Positions 1-8,472 of a stretch of DNA of 64,000 nucleotides are shown here, in pieces (positions within the stretch are counted from its first letter, which is position 1; each line of letters begins with the position of its first letter). Source of the stretch: Cernens ardua (lineage in GTDB: Bacteria; Pseudomonadota; Gammaproteobacteria; Pseudomonadales; Halomonadaceae). The stretch is taken from contig NZ_JBPCZH010000004.1 of NCBI RefSeq assembly GCF_051251085.1, forward strand, positions 1-64,000, written 5' to 3'. The position numbers were made by a program, and so were the translations under genes. Under the pieces are notes generated by a model. It was not told the origin of the DNA, made no database searches, and worked only from the letters and a program-made list of their open reading frames with translations.

Positions 1-1
1 C

Positions 2-2341
2 AATGGTGATTCGAAAGGGGCCAGCAACGTGGCACCGGGCAGCACTGTTGACTTCACTCCGACCAACAAGAACCTGACCGTTTCCCATGATGGCGACAAC
101 GTCAAACTGGGACTGGCAGACAACCTGGATCTGGGTGATAACGGTTCCATTACGACCGGCAACACCACCATTAACAATGATGGGGTAACCAACGGTAATA
201 CCACGCTCAACGGTAACGGTGTATCTATTACTAATGGACCCAGTATCACAACCAGTGGTATCGATGCTGGAGGATCACAGATCACTAACGTTAAAGCAGG
301 TACCGCGGGTACCGATGCAGTCAACGTTAATCAGCTGCATGATCAAAATAATGACCTGACCAATAAAGGCCTCACCTTTGCGGGTGACAGTGGTGATAAC
401 GTCCACCGTAATCTGGGTCAGACCGTTTCGATCAAAGGTGGCGCTGACAACAGCAAAGATCTGACGAAAGGCAATATTGGCGTCGTCGCCAATGGCAACG
501 ATACGTTGACTGTTGCACTGAACAAGGACGTCAATCTTGGTAGCGATGGCAGTCTCACCACAGGTAACACGACCGTCAATAACAGCGGTCTTTCCATTAC
601 CAATGGACCGAGTGTCACCAGCAATGGTATTGATGCGGGAGGCAAAACCATTACCAATGTTGCCCCGGGTAAAAATGGTACGGATGCTGCCAACATCAAC
701 CAGTTGACCGACGTCAGTAATGTGGCTAACAAAGGCTGGAATGTCAGCACCAACGGCGACTCGAAAGATGCCAGCAAAGTGGCACCTGGAGATACTGTTG
801 ACTTCACACCGACAAACAAGAATCTGACCATCAACCATTCAGGCAATAATGTCTCGGTGGGTCTCGCCGACAACCTGAATCTGGGTGATACAGGAAGTAT
901 CGCCATGGGTAACACCATTGTTAATAGCGATGGTTTGACCAACGGCAATACCACTGTCAATAACAATGGTCTGACAATTAAAGGCGGCCCGAGTGTCACC
1001 AGCAATGGTGTGGATGCTGGCGGCAAAAAAGTCACCAACGTAGCAGACGGCGATATCAGCTCCACAAGTACTGATGCAGTCAATGGTAGCCAGCTCTGGT
1101 CTGTACAGCAGGATGCTTCTGCAGGCTGGAACCTGACAACCAATGGTGGACAGGATAAAACGAATATTGCGCCCGGAGGCACTGTTGATATCGGTACCGC
1201 CCCAGGGGAGAAAAACCTGAAAGTGACTCAGAATGGCAGTAACGTTCAGGTCTCCATGAATAACAACCTGGATCTTGGCAAAGATGGTAGTGTGAAAACT
1301 GGCAATACCACCGTGAATAACGATGGTGTGACTATTGCCAATGGCCCAAGCATGACGTCATCCGGTATCAATGCTGGCGGCGACAAGATCACCAACGTGG
1401 CAGATGGTGATGTAAGCCAGAACAGTACCGATGCAGTCAATGGTAGCCAGCTGTGGAATGCTGAGCAAAACATCAACAACATCACCACAAATGGTACCAA
1501 GTACTTCCATGCCAATAGTGATGAGGCTGACTCACAAGCCAATGGCTCCAACAGTGTCGCTATAGGGCCTGAGGCCGTTGCAGACGGAGCAAGCAGCATC
1601 GCATCAGGTGAAGGGGCAACAGCTAAGGGTTCGGCAGCAGTTGCTTCCGGGGCTCATAGTAAAGCAGAAGCCAATAATGCGACTGCTCTAGGTGCCAATG
1701 CGGATGCCAAGTCTTCTGGTAGTGTAGCGCTTGGTGCGAACTCGGTAGCTGACCGTTCAGGCATGAATGGCAAGAAAGAGGCCTTCTCTGGAACCACTGT
1801 CAACTCTACTCAGGGCGCAGTTTCTGTGGGTAGCGCTGGTAATGAACGTCAGATCACCAACGTTGCGGGTGGTACAGAAGATACGGATGCTGTCAATGTT
1901 CGTCAGTTGAAGTCTGTCCAGCAAGGGGCTGTCAATTATGACAAGAATGCTGATGGAACGACCAACTACAACAGCGTGACCATGAAAGGTGATGGTGGAA
2001 CACAAATCCACAACGTAGCCGCAGGAACCTCTGGTACAGATGCTGCGAATGTGAATCAGCTGGATCAGCTGGGTAATAACCTTGTCCACCGCATGAGAGA
2101 TGTTAAGCAGGATGCGGATGCGGGTACAGCCAGCGCCTTGGCTGCAGCCAACTTGCCGCAGTCCATGATCCCCGGCAAGAGCATGATATCAGCAGGGGCT
2201 GGTACCTATCAGGGTCAGTCAGCAGTATCTGTCGGCCTCTCGCGCCTCTCGGATAATGGACGAGTCGTATTCAAAGGCAGCATGACCGGTGATACACAAG
2301 GACATTTCGGTGCAGGTGTTGGCGTCGGCTGGCAATGGTAA
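2..2341 (+). CDS. Trimeric autotransporter adhesin (YadA family), 3' part, truncated by window start
   Basis: The reading frame is open to the left edge, so only the C-terminal ~779 residues are visible; GTG at 29 is an internal codon. The protein is Asn/Gly/Thr-rich with recurring stalk modules: TVDFTPTNKNL, a NTTxNNDG strand, GPSxTSxGIDAGG and ITNVAxGxxGTDAVNxNQL. Near nt 1540-1750 a YadA-like head roll follows (SVAIG, SVALGANSVA). The C-terminus (from about nt 2050) has the LDQL coiled coil and the YadA membrane anchor ending in aromatic GVGWQW, which would form a 12-stranded trimeric beta-barrel. The family displays adhesins for surface attachment and biofilm. The next gene overlaps the frame or follows its stop by 11 nt and encodes a TpgA-like partner. 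Long near-identical DNA repeats are present, so assembly errors are possible here. Confidence 0.95.
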   Translation, partial: NGDSKGASNVAPGSTVDFTPTNKNLTVSHDGDNVKLGLADNLDLGDNGSITTGNTTINNDGVTNGNTTLNGNGVSITNGPSITTSGIDAGGSQITNVKAGTAGTDAVNVNQLHDQNNDLTNKGLTFAGDSGDNVHRNLGQTVSIKGGADNSKDLTKGNIGVVANGNDTLTVALNKDVNLGSDGSLTTGNTTVNNSGLSITNGPSVTSNGIDAGGKTITNVAPGKNGTDAANINQLTDVSNVANKGWNVSTNGDSKDASKVAPGDTVDFTPTNKNLTINHSGNNVSVGLADNLNLGDTGSIAMGNTIVNSDGLTNGNTTVNNNGLTIKGGPSVTSNGVDAGGKKVTNVADGDISSTSTDAVNGSQLWSVQQDASAGWNLTTNGGQDKTNIAPGGTVDIGTAPGEKNLKVTQNGSNVQVSMNNNLDLGKDGSVKTGNTTVNNDGVTIANGPSMTSSGINAGGDKITNVADGDVSQNSTDAVNGSQLWNAEQNINNITTNGTKYFHANSDEADSQANGSNSVAIGPEAVADGASSIASGEGATAKGSAAVASGAHSKAEANNATALGANADAKSSGSVALGANSVADRSGMNGKKEAFSGTTVNSTQGAVSVGSAGNERQITNVAGGTEDTDAVNVRQLKSVQQGAVNYDKNADGTTNYNSVTMKGDGGTQIHNVAAGTSGTDAANVNQLDQLGNNLVHRMRDVKQDADAGTASALAAANLPQSMIPGKSMISAGAGTYQGQSAVSVGLSRLSDNGRVVFKGSMTGDTQGHFGAGVGVGWQW

Positions 2342-2352
2342 AGGAAACCATA

Positions 2353-3237
2353 ATGAAAAAGAGACTGAATCCCGCCATCTTGATGGGTGGCCTCGTGGCA
2401 GGGATCGCATGTGTTTCACTCGCCGGGTGTGCAACACCCGGAGGTGATTACCATACATCCTACAAAAAGGCAGGGAATGGTTTCCCTGCTGTTTACAATT
2501 ATTACAAGGGTGGTGACTTTGTCGATCCTCAGGCTGTCCTGAGGGTTAGCAAAGGGGAAACCAAGGACGAAGTGCGTCAGTTGTTGGGTGTTCCTCAGTA
2601 TGACGAAGGCTTCTTCAATGTTCATACCTGGAACTATGCGTTCAACCTTTATTACAACGACCATAGTAACTACCTGACCTGTCAGTATCAGGTGCATTTC
2701 GACAAGAACATGCAAGTGGACAATACACGGTGGAAAGATCCGCAATGTCCTACACTTCTGGTACCGGTACAAATTCAGAACAAGCACATCATTCTAAGTG
2801 GGGATGTATTATTTGATTTTGATAAGTCCCAATTGAGCTTTGAAGGCCAAAGAGCGCTGGATAAAGTGGTACAGGAAGTCAATACAGAATATGCGTCTCC
2901 AAGTATTGTAGTACGTGGCTATACTGACCGATTGGGATCCGATGCCCATAATCAGCCACTGTCACAACAGCGTGCCAATACCGTAGCAGCCTATCTGTCT
3001 GCGCATGGGTTAGTAACCAACAGGCTTCAGTCGCAGGGTATGGGGTCAGCGGATCAGGTAAAAGCCTGTAATGGTTATCCCTACGGTAATGAACTCAAGA
3101 GTTGTCTGGCCCCAAACAGGCGAGTGGACATTGAAATTGACGGGAAGCAGAAGGCGCCTGCAAAACGCCATATTACCTATGAAAATTCCAATGTGAGCAC
3201 CCCTTCAACAACAGTAGGTCAGCCAAGTACTAACTAA
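2353..3237 (+). CDS. tpgA: TpgA-like BamE-OmpA lipoprotein, partner of the trimeric autotransporter
   Basis: Predicted 294-residue outer-membrane lipoprotein. The N-terminus is a lipoprotein signal ending LAGC (Cys ~20). Next comes a SmpA/BamE-like domain (VSKGETKDEVRQLLG, then HTWNYAF), and from about residue 145 an OmpA peptidoglycan-binding domain (VLFDFDKSQLS, GYTDRLGSD, LSQQRANTV, NRRVDIEI). This two-domain order is that of TpgA, described in Acinetobacter as the peptidoglycan-anchored partner encoded next to the Ata adhesin. I chose ATG 2353, which has AAGGAA 6 nt upstream. An in-frame ATG at 2335 would overlap the adhesin gene by 7 nt but lacks a good ribosome site. Translational coupling with the adhesin is likely. 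The function is inferred from domains and neighbourhood. Confidence 0.88.
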   Translation: MKKRLNPAILMGGLVAGIACVSLAGCATPGGDYHTSYKKAGNGFPAVYNYYKGGDFVDPQAVLRVSKGETKDEVRQLLGVPQYDEGFFNVHTWNYAFNLYYNDHSNYLTCQYQVHFDKNMQVDNTRWKDPQCPTLLVPVQIQNKHIILSGDVLFDFDKSQLSFEGQRALDKVVQEVNTEYASPSIVVRGYTDRLGSDAHNQPLSQQRANTVAAYLSAHGLVTNRLQSQGMGSADQVKACNGYPYGNELKSCLAPNRRVDIEIDGKQKAPAKRHITYENSNVSTPSTTVGQPSTN

Positions 3238-3330
3238 TGTAACCTCCCAATGAGGGGGGTTGCCAGGTAAGCAAGAGCCGAGAACAGGGATGCGTTTCCT
3301 GCAGTGAACCCAAAAAGGAATCAAGACGTT

Positions 3331-3804
3331 ATGTGGAATGTTGGACAATTATTTAAAGGCTTCAAACTCCCGATCGCCACTGCAGTAGGTGTAACAGCCG
3401 TTGCAATTGCTGGTTGTTCAGGTCATGGTAACCCGCCACCGCCCGATGCTGGTCCTCATCACGTTGACCAAAGCTCTATCTGCGTGGCAGCTACCAACGG
3501 TCAGGCTGCACAGTGTCCTGAAGGGAAGCTCTTCCTGGCACAACTGAATGCCCCAGTGAATGGGCAGGCACCCAGCCAGAGTGTCGTTGCTGCCAGAAAA
3601 CTGAACACGATTGCCTTGTTCTGTAATACCAATTATCCCATTCAGGATGTAGGCAATGGGCTGATTTGTGTCATTACTCATCAAAGACATCAGATCCAAA
3701 CACCAGGTGCTGGTGCACCACAGCAGAACCAACAGCCTGCACAACAGCAAGCACCAGCAACACCCGACAATAACTCAGACCATTCAGCTCCTGATCACCA
3801 CTGA
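3331..3804 (+). CDS. Small Pro/Gln/His-rich lipoprotein, function unknown
   Basis: 157 residues. The lipoprotein signal ends AIAGC (Cys ~29) and is followed by a GNPPPPDAG linker. The central part carries four Cys in C-x(11)-C and C-x(n)-C spacing, and the tail is Gln/Pro/Ala/His-rich (NQQPAQQQAP...DHSAPDHH). ATG 3331 is preferred, with AAAAAGGAA about 11 nt upstream; a GTG at 3304 would add 9 residues. It lies 93 nt after tpgA and ends in the hairpin at 3812-3843, so it may be the last gene of the adhesin unit. I recognise no family. The His/Gln tail could bind metal or span the periplasm, but that is speculation. Confidence 0.75.
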   Translation: MWNVGQLFKGFKLPIATAVGVTAVAIAGCSGHGNPPPPDAGPHHVDQSSICVAATNGQAAQCPEGKLFLAQLNAPVNGQAPSQSVVAARKLNTIALFCNTNYPIQDVGNGLICVITHQRHQIQTPGAGAPQQNQQPAQQQAPATPDNNSDHSAPDHH

Positions 3805-3811
3805 TCATGAA

Positions 3812-3843
3812 CATGCCGTATCGCCTGTAGGCGATACGGCATG
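3812..3843 (+). terminator. Strong hairpin closing the adhesin-lipoprotein unit
   Basis: A perfect 14-bp stem (CATGCCGTATCGCC) with a TGTA loop starts 7 nt after the lipoprotein stop. It is followed by a pyrimidine-rich stretch (CCTCTTCC) rather than a clean T tract, so terminator function is likely but not textbook. Confidence 0.65.
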
Positions 3844-3947
3844 CCTCTTCCATACAATTTCCTTTCAGCGTCATATTTAAGCAGGCACTTGAGTGTTATA
3901 AAGTCAGTTATCACTCCCTGTTCAACGTTTATGGCCGATCAAGCATC

Positions 3948-4901
3948 ATGAATAATCACATCGTAAAAGCGGCTACTGGCTTCGCCCTTATTTGCGGACT
4001 CATTGGAACGATCACTCCTTCAGCCTATGCTGACTATGCTTCAGGCATGAGGCTATTCGAGAATGGCCAATATGCCTCCGCTGTGTATGACTGGGATGCC
4101 TCTGCCGAGAAAGGAGATCCGGACTCACAGGATGCCTTGGGGCAAGCTTTTGAGGCCGGAAAAGGAGTACGCAAAAACCTGGCTCAGGCACTTAAGTGGT
4201 ATACATTGGCCGCCAATAGCGGGCAGGAAGATGCACAAGTACATCTGGCCCAGCTTTACCTCCGAAATGAAGTACCGAATGGGCACCCCAGTGATGCTAT
4301 CCAATGGCTGTCACAAGCGGCAAATCAGGGCAATGCTCAAGCAGCCTATCAACTTGGTATGTTTTATATCAGCGGTGAAATTGTCAGCCGAGACTATCAT
4401 CAGGCCTTTCAATGGATGAGCAAGGCTGCCCAATCTGGGAACGTCGCCGCACAGAATAATCTGGGCATCCTCTACGAAAACGGTATGGGCGTCAGTAAGG
4501 ACTATAAGCAAGCGCTGAACTGGTACTTGCAATCGGCCAAGGCCGGTAACGGTAATGCACAAGACAATTTAGGCAACCTTTATTTGCAAGGGCATGGTGT
4601 TCCACAAAGCTATATATGGTCCAGCTTCTGGTTTGCCATGGCACAAAATCAAGAGATACAACAGGCTGCCACGCAGATTCAAGCAAGCCTTAAGCACCTG
4701 CCTACACTAACAATCACATCCACTACAGCAAACATTCGCGCGGGCGCGGGTACACAATACAATCGTGTGATTTCCGTCAAAAAAGACACCACATTCCATG
4801 TATTGGGTACGATGAATGGGTGGGCTCAGATTTATATCCCATCCGGGACAACTCAACACCTAGGCTGGATCGATACCAGTCTTACTTCACTGAAGAAATA
4901 G
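3948..4901 (+). CDS. Exported Sel1-repeat protein with C-terminal SH3 domain
   Basis: 317 residues. A Sec signal peptide (cleavage around SAYA-DYAS) precedes at least five Sel1-like repeats of about 36 residues (patterns such as LGQAFEAGKGVRKNLAQALKWY and LGILYENGMGV; residues ~30-225). A bacterial SH3 module follows (TANIRAGAGTQYNRVISV, then GWAQIYIPSG; ~250-310). Sel1 repeats are alpha-solenoids that mediate protein contacts; SH3b modules often bind cell-wall peptides. A periplasmic scaffold role is inferred. It is a single-gene unit 143 nt after the preceding gene; ATG 3948 lacks a strong Shine-Dalgarno sequence. Confidence 0.85.
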   Translation: MNNHIVKAATGFALICGLIGTITPSAYADYASGMRLFENGQYASAVYDWDASAEKGDPDSQDALGQAFEAGKGVRKNLAQALKWYTLAANSGQEDAQVHLAQLYLRNEVPNGHPSDAIQWLSQAANQGNAQAAYQLGMFYISGEIVSRDYHQAFQWMSKAAQSGNVAAQNNLGILYENGMGVSKDYKQALNWYLQSAKAGNGNAQDNLGNLYLQGHGVPQSYIWSSFWFAMAQNQEIQQAATQIQASLKHLPTLTITSTTANIRAGAGTQYNRVISVKKDTTFHVLGTMNGWAQIYIPSGTTQHLGWIDTSLTSLKK

Positions 4902-4925
4902 CATTCCAAACGAGTTAGCGAATGG

Positions 4926-5309
4926 CTAGTGCGTCCTGCCCATCAATGAGACATGCGCACTTACAATACGCCAGCCTGAGGGTGTTTTCAGCCAGGTTTG
5001 GCTTTGCCGACCCACAGCGGAACTCCCCTCACGCTGGAACTCAAGATTCGATACTCCTACCATATCACCATAAGTAGTAACCACACGTTTTACTACTTCG
5101 CGGTGAGGTGATCCGCCGGGGCGCGTGCTACGAAATCCTCTTATCTCATCAATTCCATACAGGTTTTCTCCCACACCATAACGTACCGTCTCCGATGAAT
5201 CCTGAAACAACTGGTCCAATGTGTCCAGATCATTACTCATCAGGGCTGATTCGTAGGCATCACATGCCGCATTTACTTCAGCCAGAACATCAGGTCGATT
5301 GATATCCAT
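4926..5309 (-). CDS. hpxZ: HpxZ/AtzH-like SnoaL-fold protein (DUF3225)
   Basis: 127 residues with the SnoaL/NTF2-like fold. It begins MDINRPDVLAEV, continues YESALMSNDLDTLDQLF and FRSTRPGG, and ends WRIVSAHVSLM. This pattern and length match HpxZ (oxalurate catabolism) and the AtzH-like domain family. The start ATG at 5309 has AGGA 5 nt upstream. The gene is divergent from an MFS transporter (126 nt apart) that is followed by a flavin monooxygenase. The molecular role of HpxZ is not well defined. The other hpx genes are not present here, so the substrate may not be oxalurate. Confidence 0.75.
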   Translation of the reverse strand: MDINRPDVLAEVNAACDAYESALMSNDLDTLDQLFQDSSETVRYGVGENLYGIDEIRGFRSTRPGGSPHREVVKRVVTTYGDMVGVSNLEFQREGSSAVGRQSQTWLKTPSGWRIVSAHVSLMGRTH

Positions 5310-5435
5310 TACGTTCCTGTCCCTTTTATAGCCAATCGATTATTTGAAAAGTCGTAAAGAATATTTCACAGCAGGCGATCATTCATGGAGGAATAGTACT
5401 TTTCCAATCATTGGTAATTCACCAGGATCACCCCT

Positions 5436-6929
5436 ATGACCAGCATCACCCATACCACTCAGAATAATCGTCATGCCAGCGCCTCATCTGGTCATACCCA
5501 TAGGATACGCTCTGTCAGTGATGTCACGCGTCTGATCAATACACATGGCAACAGCAATCGTTATGCACGCATGATTGTGTTACTCGCACTGGGCGGTGTC
5601 TTTCTGGATGCCTATGACCTCACGACACTTTCCTATGGGATTGATGATGTCGTCAAGGAGTTCGCTCTCAGCCCGGTACTTACAGGCATTGTGACGTCCT
5701 CCATCACGATAGGCACGATTCTGGGCAATATAGTCGGGGGATGGATGACAGATAAATACGGACGATACTCCGTCTTCATGGCCGATATGCTGTTCTTTGT
5801 GATATCAGCGATTGCTGCCGGCCTGGCACCCAATGTCTGGGTATTGATCGGAGCACGCTTTCTGATGGGGATAGGTATTGGGATCGATTTACCTGTTGCA
5901 ATGGCCTACTTGGCGGAGTTTTCGAAATTCACTGGTAAGGGCAATAAAGGGTCACGACTCGCCGCATGGTGCCCCATGTGGTATGCGGCCTCAAGCGCCT
6001 GCTTTTTGATCGTATTTATCTTTTACCTGATCTTGCCCACAGCCTACGAAGACTGGATATGGCGCGTATCATTATTGTTCGGCGCCGTTCCTGCTCTCAT
6101 TATCGTCTCAGTCCGTTCAAAATTCATGAAGGAATCTCCCCATTGGGCCGCCAATCAGGGCGACCTTGAAAACGCTGCACGTATTCTGAGGGAGGCCTAT
6201 GGCATTCCTGCCACTGCAGAGAATACAGATGACTCCCAGGCACTAACCGGGCAGACGAAAAGTCCAGTTACCTATAAGAACAAAGTGGATTTGAAAGCCA
6301 TTTTACGACCACCTTATCGACAAATCGCTATTGTTTCCGGCCTAATGGGTGTTTGTATCTCTTTCGAATATACTGCAATTGCTTTTTTTCTGCCCACGAT
6401 CCTGCAAAACTTTCTCGGCGCCAGTGTCTTCCAGACAATCTCGGCATCTTTGGGATTAAATATCCTCTTTGCCTTCACAGGAGGATTATTAGGGATGAAA
6501 CTCGCATGGAAATACCCATCTCGCCATATACTTATTGTCGGGTTTATTTTGCAATTTATCTCATTGATTACACTGGCATTATTGGGGCATCCCGAAGCAC
6601 TATGGGGAATTGCACTGGCAGTACTCATGCTGGGGTTATGGCTTTTTGCCGAAGGATTCGGCCCCGGTGCGCAGGAAATGGTTTATCCGGCATTGGCATT
6701 CCCAACAGCCATACGAGCCAGCGGGGTGGGCTTTGCGCGTGCTTGTGCAGGGATTGGTGGCGCATTGGCACTCTTCATTATGCCCATCCTGCAACATGCT
6801 TATGGCAATAATATGTTCTGGATTATTGCCGTTGCTCCGGTACTACCCATTATTGCCTTATTTATGGTGCGTGTAGAGCCAACGCAGCGGGATGTTGATC
6901 TTGATGAACAGGCCGATCAACTTGAATAA
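5436..6929 (+). CDS. MFS transporter, metabolite:H+ symporter type
   Basis: 497 residues with twelve predicted membrane segments and a hydrophilic N-terminal extension of ~45 residues. The MFS signature between TM2 and TM3 is visible (GGWMTDKYGRYSVF, residues ~104-117) and TM1 contains the acidic GGVFLDAYDLT, as in sugar-porter and aromatic-acid symporter relatives. A central cytoplasmic loop spans ~235-285. ATG 5436 has AGGATC about 9 nt upstream. It is divergent from the hpxZ-like gene and followed, 106 nt on, by a flavin-dependent monooxygenase, so it probably imports the substrate handled there. The substrate cannot be read from sequence. Confidence 0.88.
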   Translation: MTSITHTTQNNRHASASSGHTHRIRSVSDVTRLINTHGNSNRYARMIVLLALGGVFLDAYDLTTLSYGIDDVVKEFALSPVLTGIVTSSITIGTILGNIVGGWMTDKYGRYSVFMADMLFFVISAIAAGLAPNVWVLIGARFLMGIGIGIDLPVAMAYLAEFSKFTGKGNKGSRLAAWCPMWYAASSACFLIVFIFYLILPTAYEDWIWRVSLLFGAVPALIIVSVRSKFMKESPHWAANQGDLENAARILREAYGIPATAENTDDSQALTGQTKSPVTYKNKVDLKAILRPPYRQIAIVSGLMGVCISFEYTAIAFFLPTILQNFLGASVFQTISASLGLNILFAFTGGLLGMKLAWKYPSRHILIVGFILQFISLITLALLGHPEALWGIALAVLMLGLWLFAEGFGPGAQEMVYPALAFPTAIRASGVGFARACAGIGGALALFIMPILQHAYGNNMFWIIAVAPVLPIIALFMVRVEPTQRDVDLDEQADQLE

Positions 6930-7035
6930 GGATCGCATGAAGCTCTTATACCCGTATGTGTGAAACAGCCTTTTGCTAACATACTAATAAACATAGGTTT
7001 AACTTTTCTCCAATCAGCCAAGCGATAGGTATGTT

Positions 7036-8364
7036 ATGAGCAATACTCGACAACTCAAGTTGGGAGCCTTTATGCGTCCTGTCTCCATCCATACTGGGGC
7101 ATGGCGTTATCCTGGCGCCTATTCGGATGCCAATTTTAATTTCAATCATTTAAAGCAATTCGCTCAAAAGCTCGAATCGGCAAAATTTGATGCTTTCTTC
7201 ATGGCAGATCATTTGGCGTTACTCAATATGCCCATGAACGCCTTGAAGAGAAGCCATACGGCGACGTCGTTCGAACCCTTCACATTGCTCTCGGCACTCA
7301 GTCAGGTCACGGAACGGATAGGGCTCGTCGCGACGGCCTCCACAACATTCGAGGAACCCTTCAATATTGCCCGGCGCTTCGCCTCACTGGATCACCTGAG
7401 CCATGGCCGTGCTGGCTGGAACGTCGTTACAACAGCCAATCCGGATGCGGCACGGAATTTCGGTAAAACAGACCTGCCAAATCATGCCGAACGTTACGCC
7501 CGCGCGCGCGAATTTTATAATGTCGTGACAGGCCTGTGGGACAGCTGGGCGGATGATGCCTTTATTCGCGATGTAGAAGAGGGTATCTATTTCGACCCCG
7601 AAAAACTTCATCGCCTGGATTTTCATGGTGACCATTTCAATGTAAGCGGTCCTCTTCATATCGCGCGTCCTGTACAGGGATGGCCTGTCATTGTACAGGC
7701 AGGGGCTTCGGATGCAGGGCGTCAACTTGCCGCTGAAACTGCAGAAGTCGTCTTTACATCCACACAGACACTGGAAGATGGTCAGGCATTCTATTCAGAT
7801 GTGAAGAAACGAATGGAAGCCATAGGACGAAACCCGGAGCATCTGAAGATACTGCCGGGTGTACTGGTTATTGTGGGGGAGACACTAGAGGAGGCCAAAC
7901 GCAAGCATGCCAAACTGGATAGTCTGGTCAATTATGACAGTGCCATTGCCTCGCTCTCTATTGCATTGGGTGTAGATGCCTCACAATTCGATCCAGATGC
8001 ACCTCTGCCAGAAGATATCCCTGAAACCAATCACAGCAAAAGTGGGCGAGAGAGAACAATCCGCCTGGCCAGACGCGAGAATCTGACGGTAAAACAACTT
8101 GCTCAGCGCTTGGGTGGCTATGGTGGGCTTACCTTTGTAGGTACGGCCGAAAGTATTGCCGATGAAATGCAGGCATGGCTCGAAGAACGGGCGAGCGATG
8201 GATTTAATATCATGTTCCCATGGCTACCGGGCGGCCTGGATGAATTCGTTGATAACGTTGTACCTGAACTGCAAAGACGCGGAATTTTTCGACGCGAATA
8301 TGAAGGTACAACATTAAGGGAGAACCTGGGATTACCTCGCCCCAATAATCCGTTTTTTTCCTGA
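7036..8364 (+). CDS. FMN-dependent monooxygenase, NtaA/SnaA/DszA class (luciferase-like)
   Basis: 442 residues, the usual length for the NtaA/SnaA/DszA branch of bacterial luciferase-like enzymes, which use reduced FMN from a separate reductase to oxidise C-N, C-S or ring substrates. Typical segments: AFFMADHLALL, GLVATASTTFEEPFNIARRFASLDHLSHGRAGWNVVT (split family hallmark), HFNVSGPLHIARPVQGWPVIVQAGAS, and C-terminal GGLTFVGT..IADEMQAW. No flavin reductase gene is adjacent, so the partner is encoded elsewhere. It lies downstream of the MFS transporter, and a bidirectional terminator follows. Confidence 0.88.
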   Translation: MSNTRQLKLGAFMRPVSIHTGAWRYPGAYSDANFNFNHLKQFAQKLESAKFDAFFMADHLALLNMPMNALKRSHTATSFEPFTLLSALSQVTERIGLVATASTTFEEPFNIARRFASLDHLSHGRAGWNVVTTANPDAARNFGKTDLPNHAERYARAREFYNVVTGLWDSWADDAFIRDVEEGIYFDPEKLHRLDFHGDHFNVSGPLHIARPVQGWPVIVQAGASDAGRQLAAETAEVVFTSTQTLEDGQAFYSDVKKRMEAIGRNPEHLKILPGVLVIVGETLEEAKRKHAKLDSLVNYDSAIASLSIALGVDASQFDPDAPLPEDIPETNHSKSGRERTIRLARRENLTVKQLAQRLGGYGGLTFVGTAESIADEMQAWLEERASDGFNIMFPWLPGGLDEFVDNVVPELQRRGIFRREYEGTTLRENLGLPRPNNPFFS

Positions 8365-8384
8365 TGGCAGCGTGGTGAAAACAA

Positions 8385-8421
8385 AAGTGCTGGATTCAGT
8401 CATATCCCGAATCCAGCACTT
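8385..8421. terminator. Bidirectional hairpin terminator between convergent genes
   Basis: A perfect 13-bp stem (AAGTGCTGGATTC paired at 8409-8421) with an 11-nt loop lies between the convergent ends of the monooxygenase gene and ugd. The A-rich left flank (AAAACAAAA) gives a U-rich end for minus-strand transcription. Confidence 0.75.
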
Positions 8422-8472
8422 GGAAGGATGTTAGCCATCCTCAACGGATGATGGTGAGCATGAGATTATGTG

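Noticed and set aside
418..1182. Long minus-strand open frames inside the adhesin gene
   Set aside because: They mirror the repetitive, stop-poor adhesin coding strand, have low-complexity Leu/Pro/Val composition and no ribosome sites.
3240..3262. Terminator between tpgA and the lipoprotein gene
   Set aside because: AACCTCCC...GGGGGGTT pairs only with a G-U wobble and has no T tract; read-through into the lipoprotein gene is more likely.
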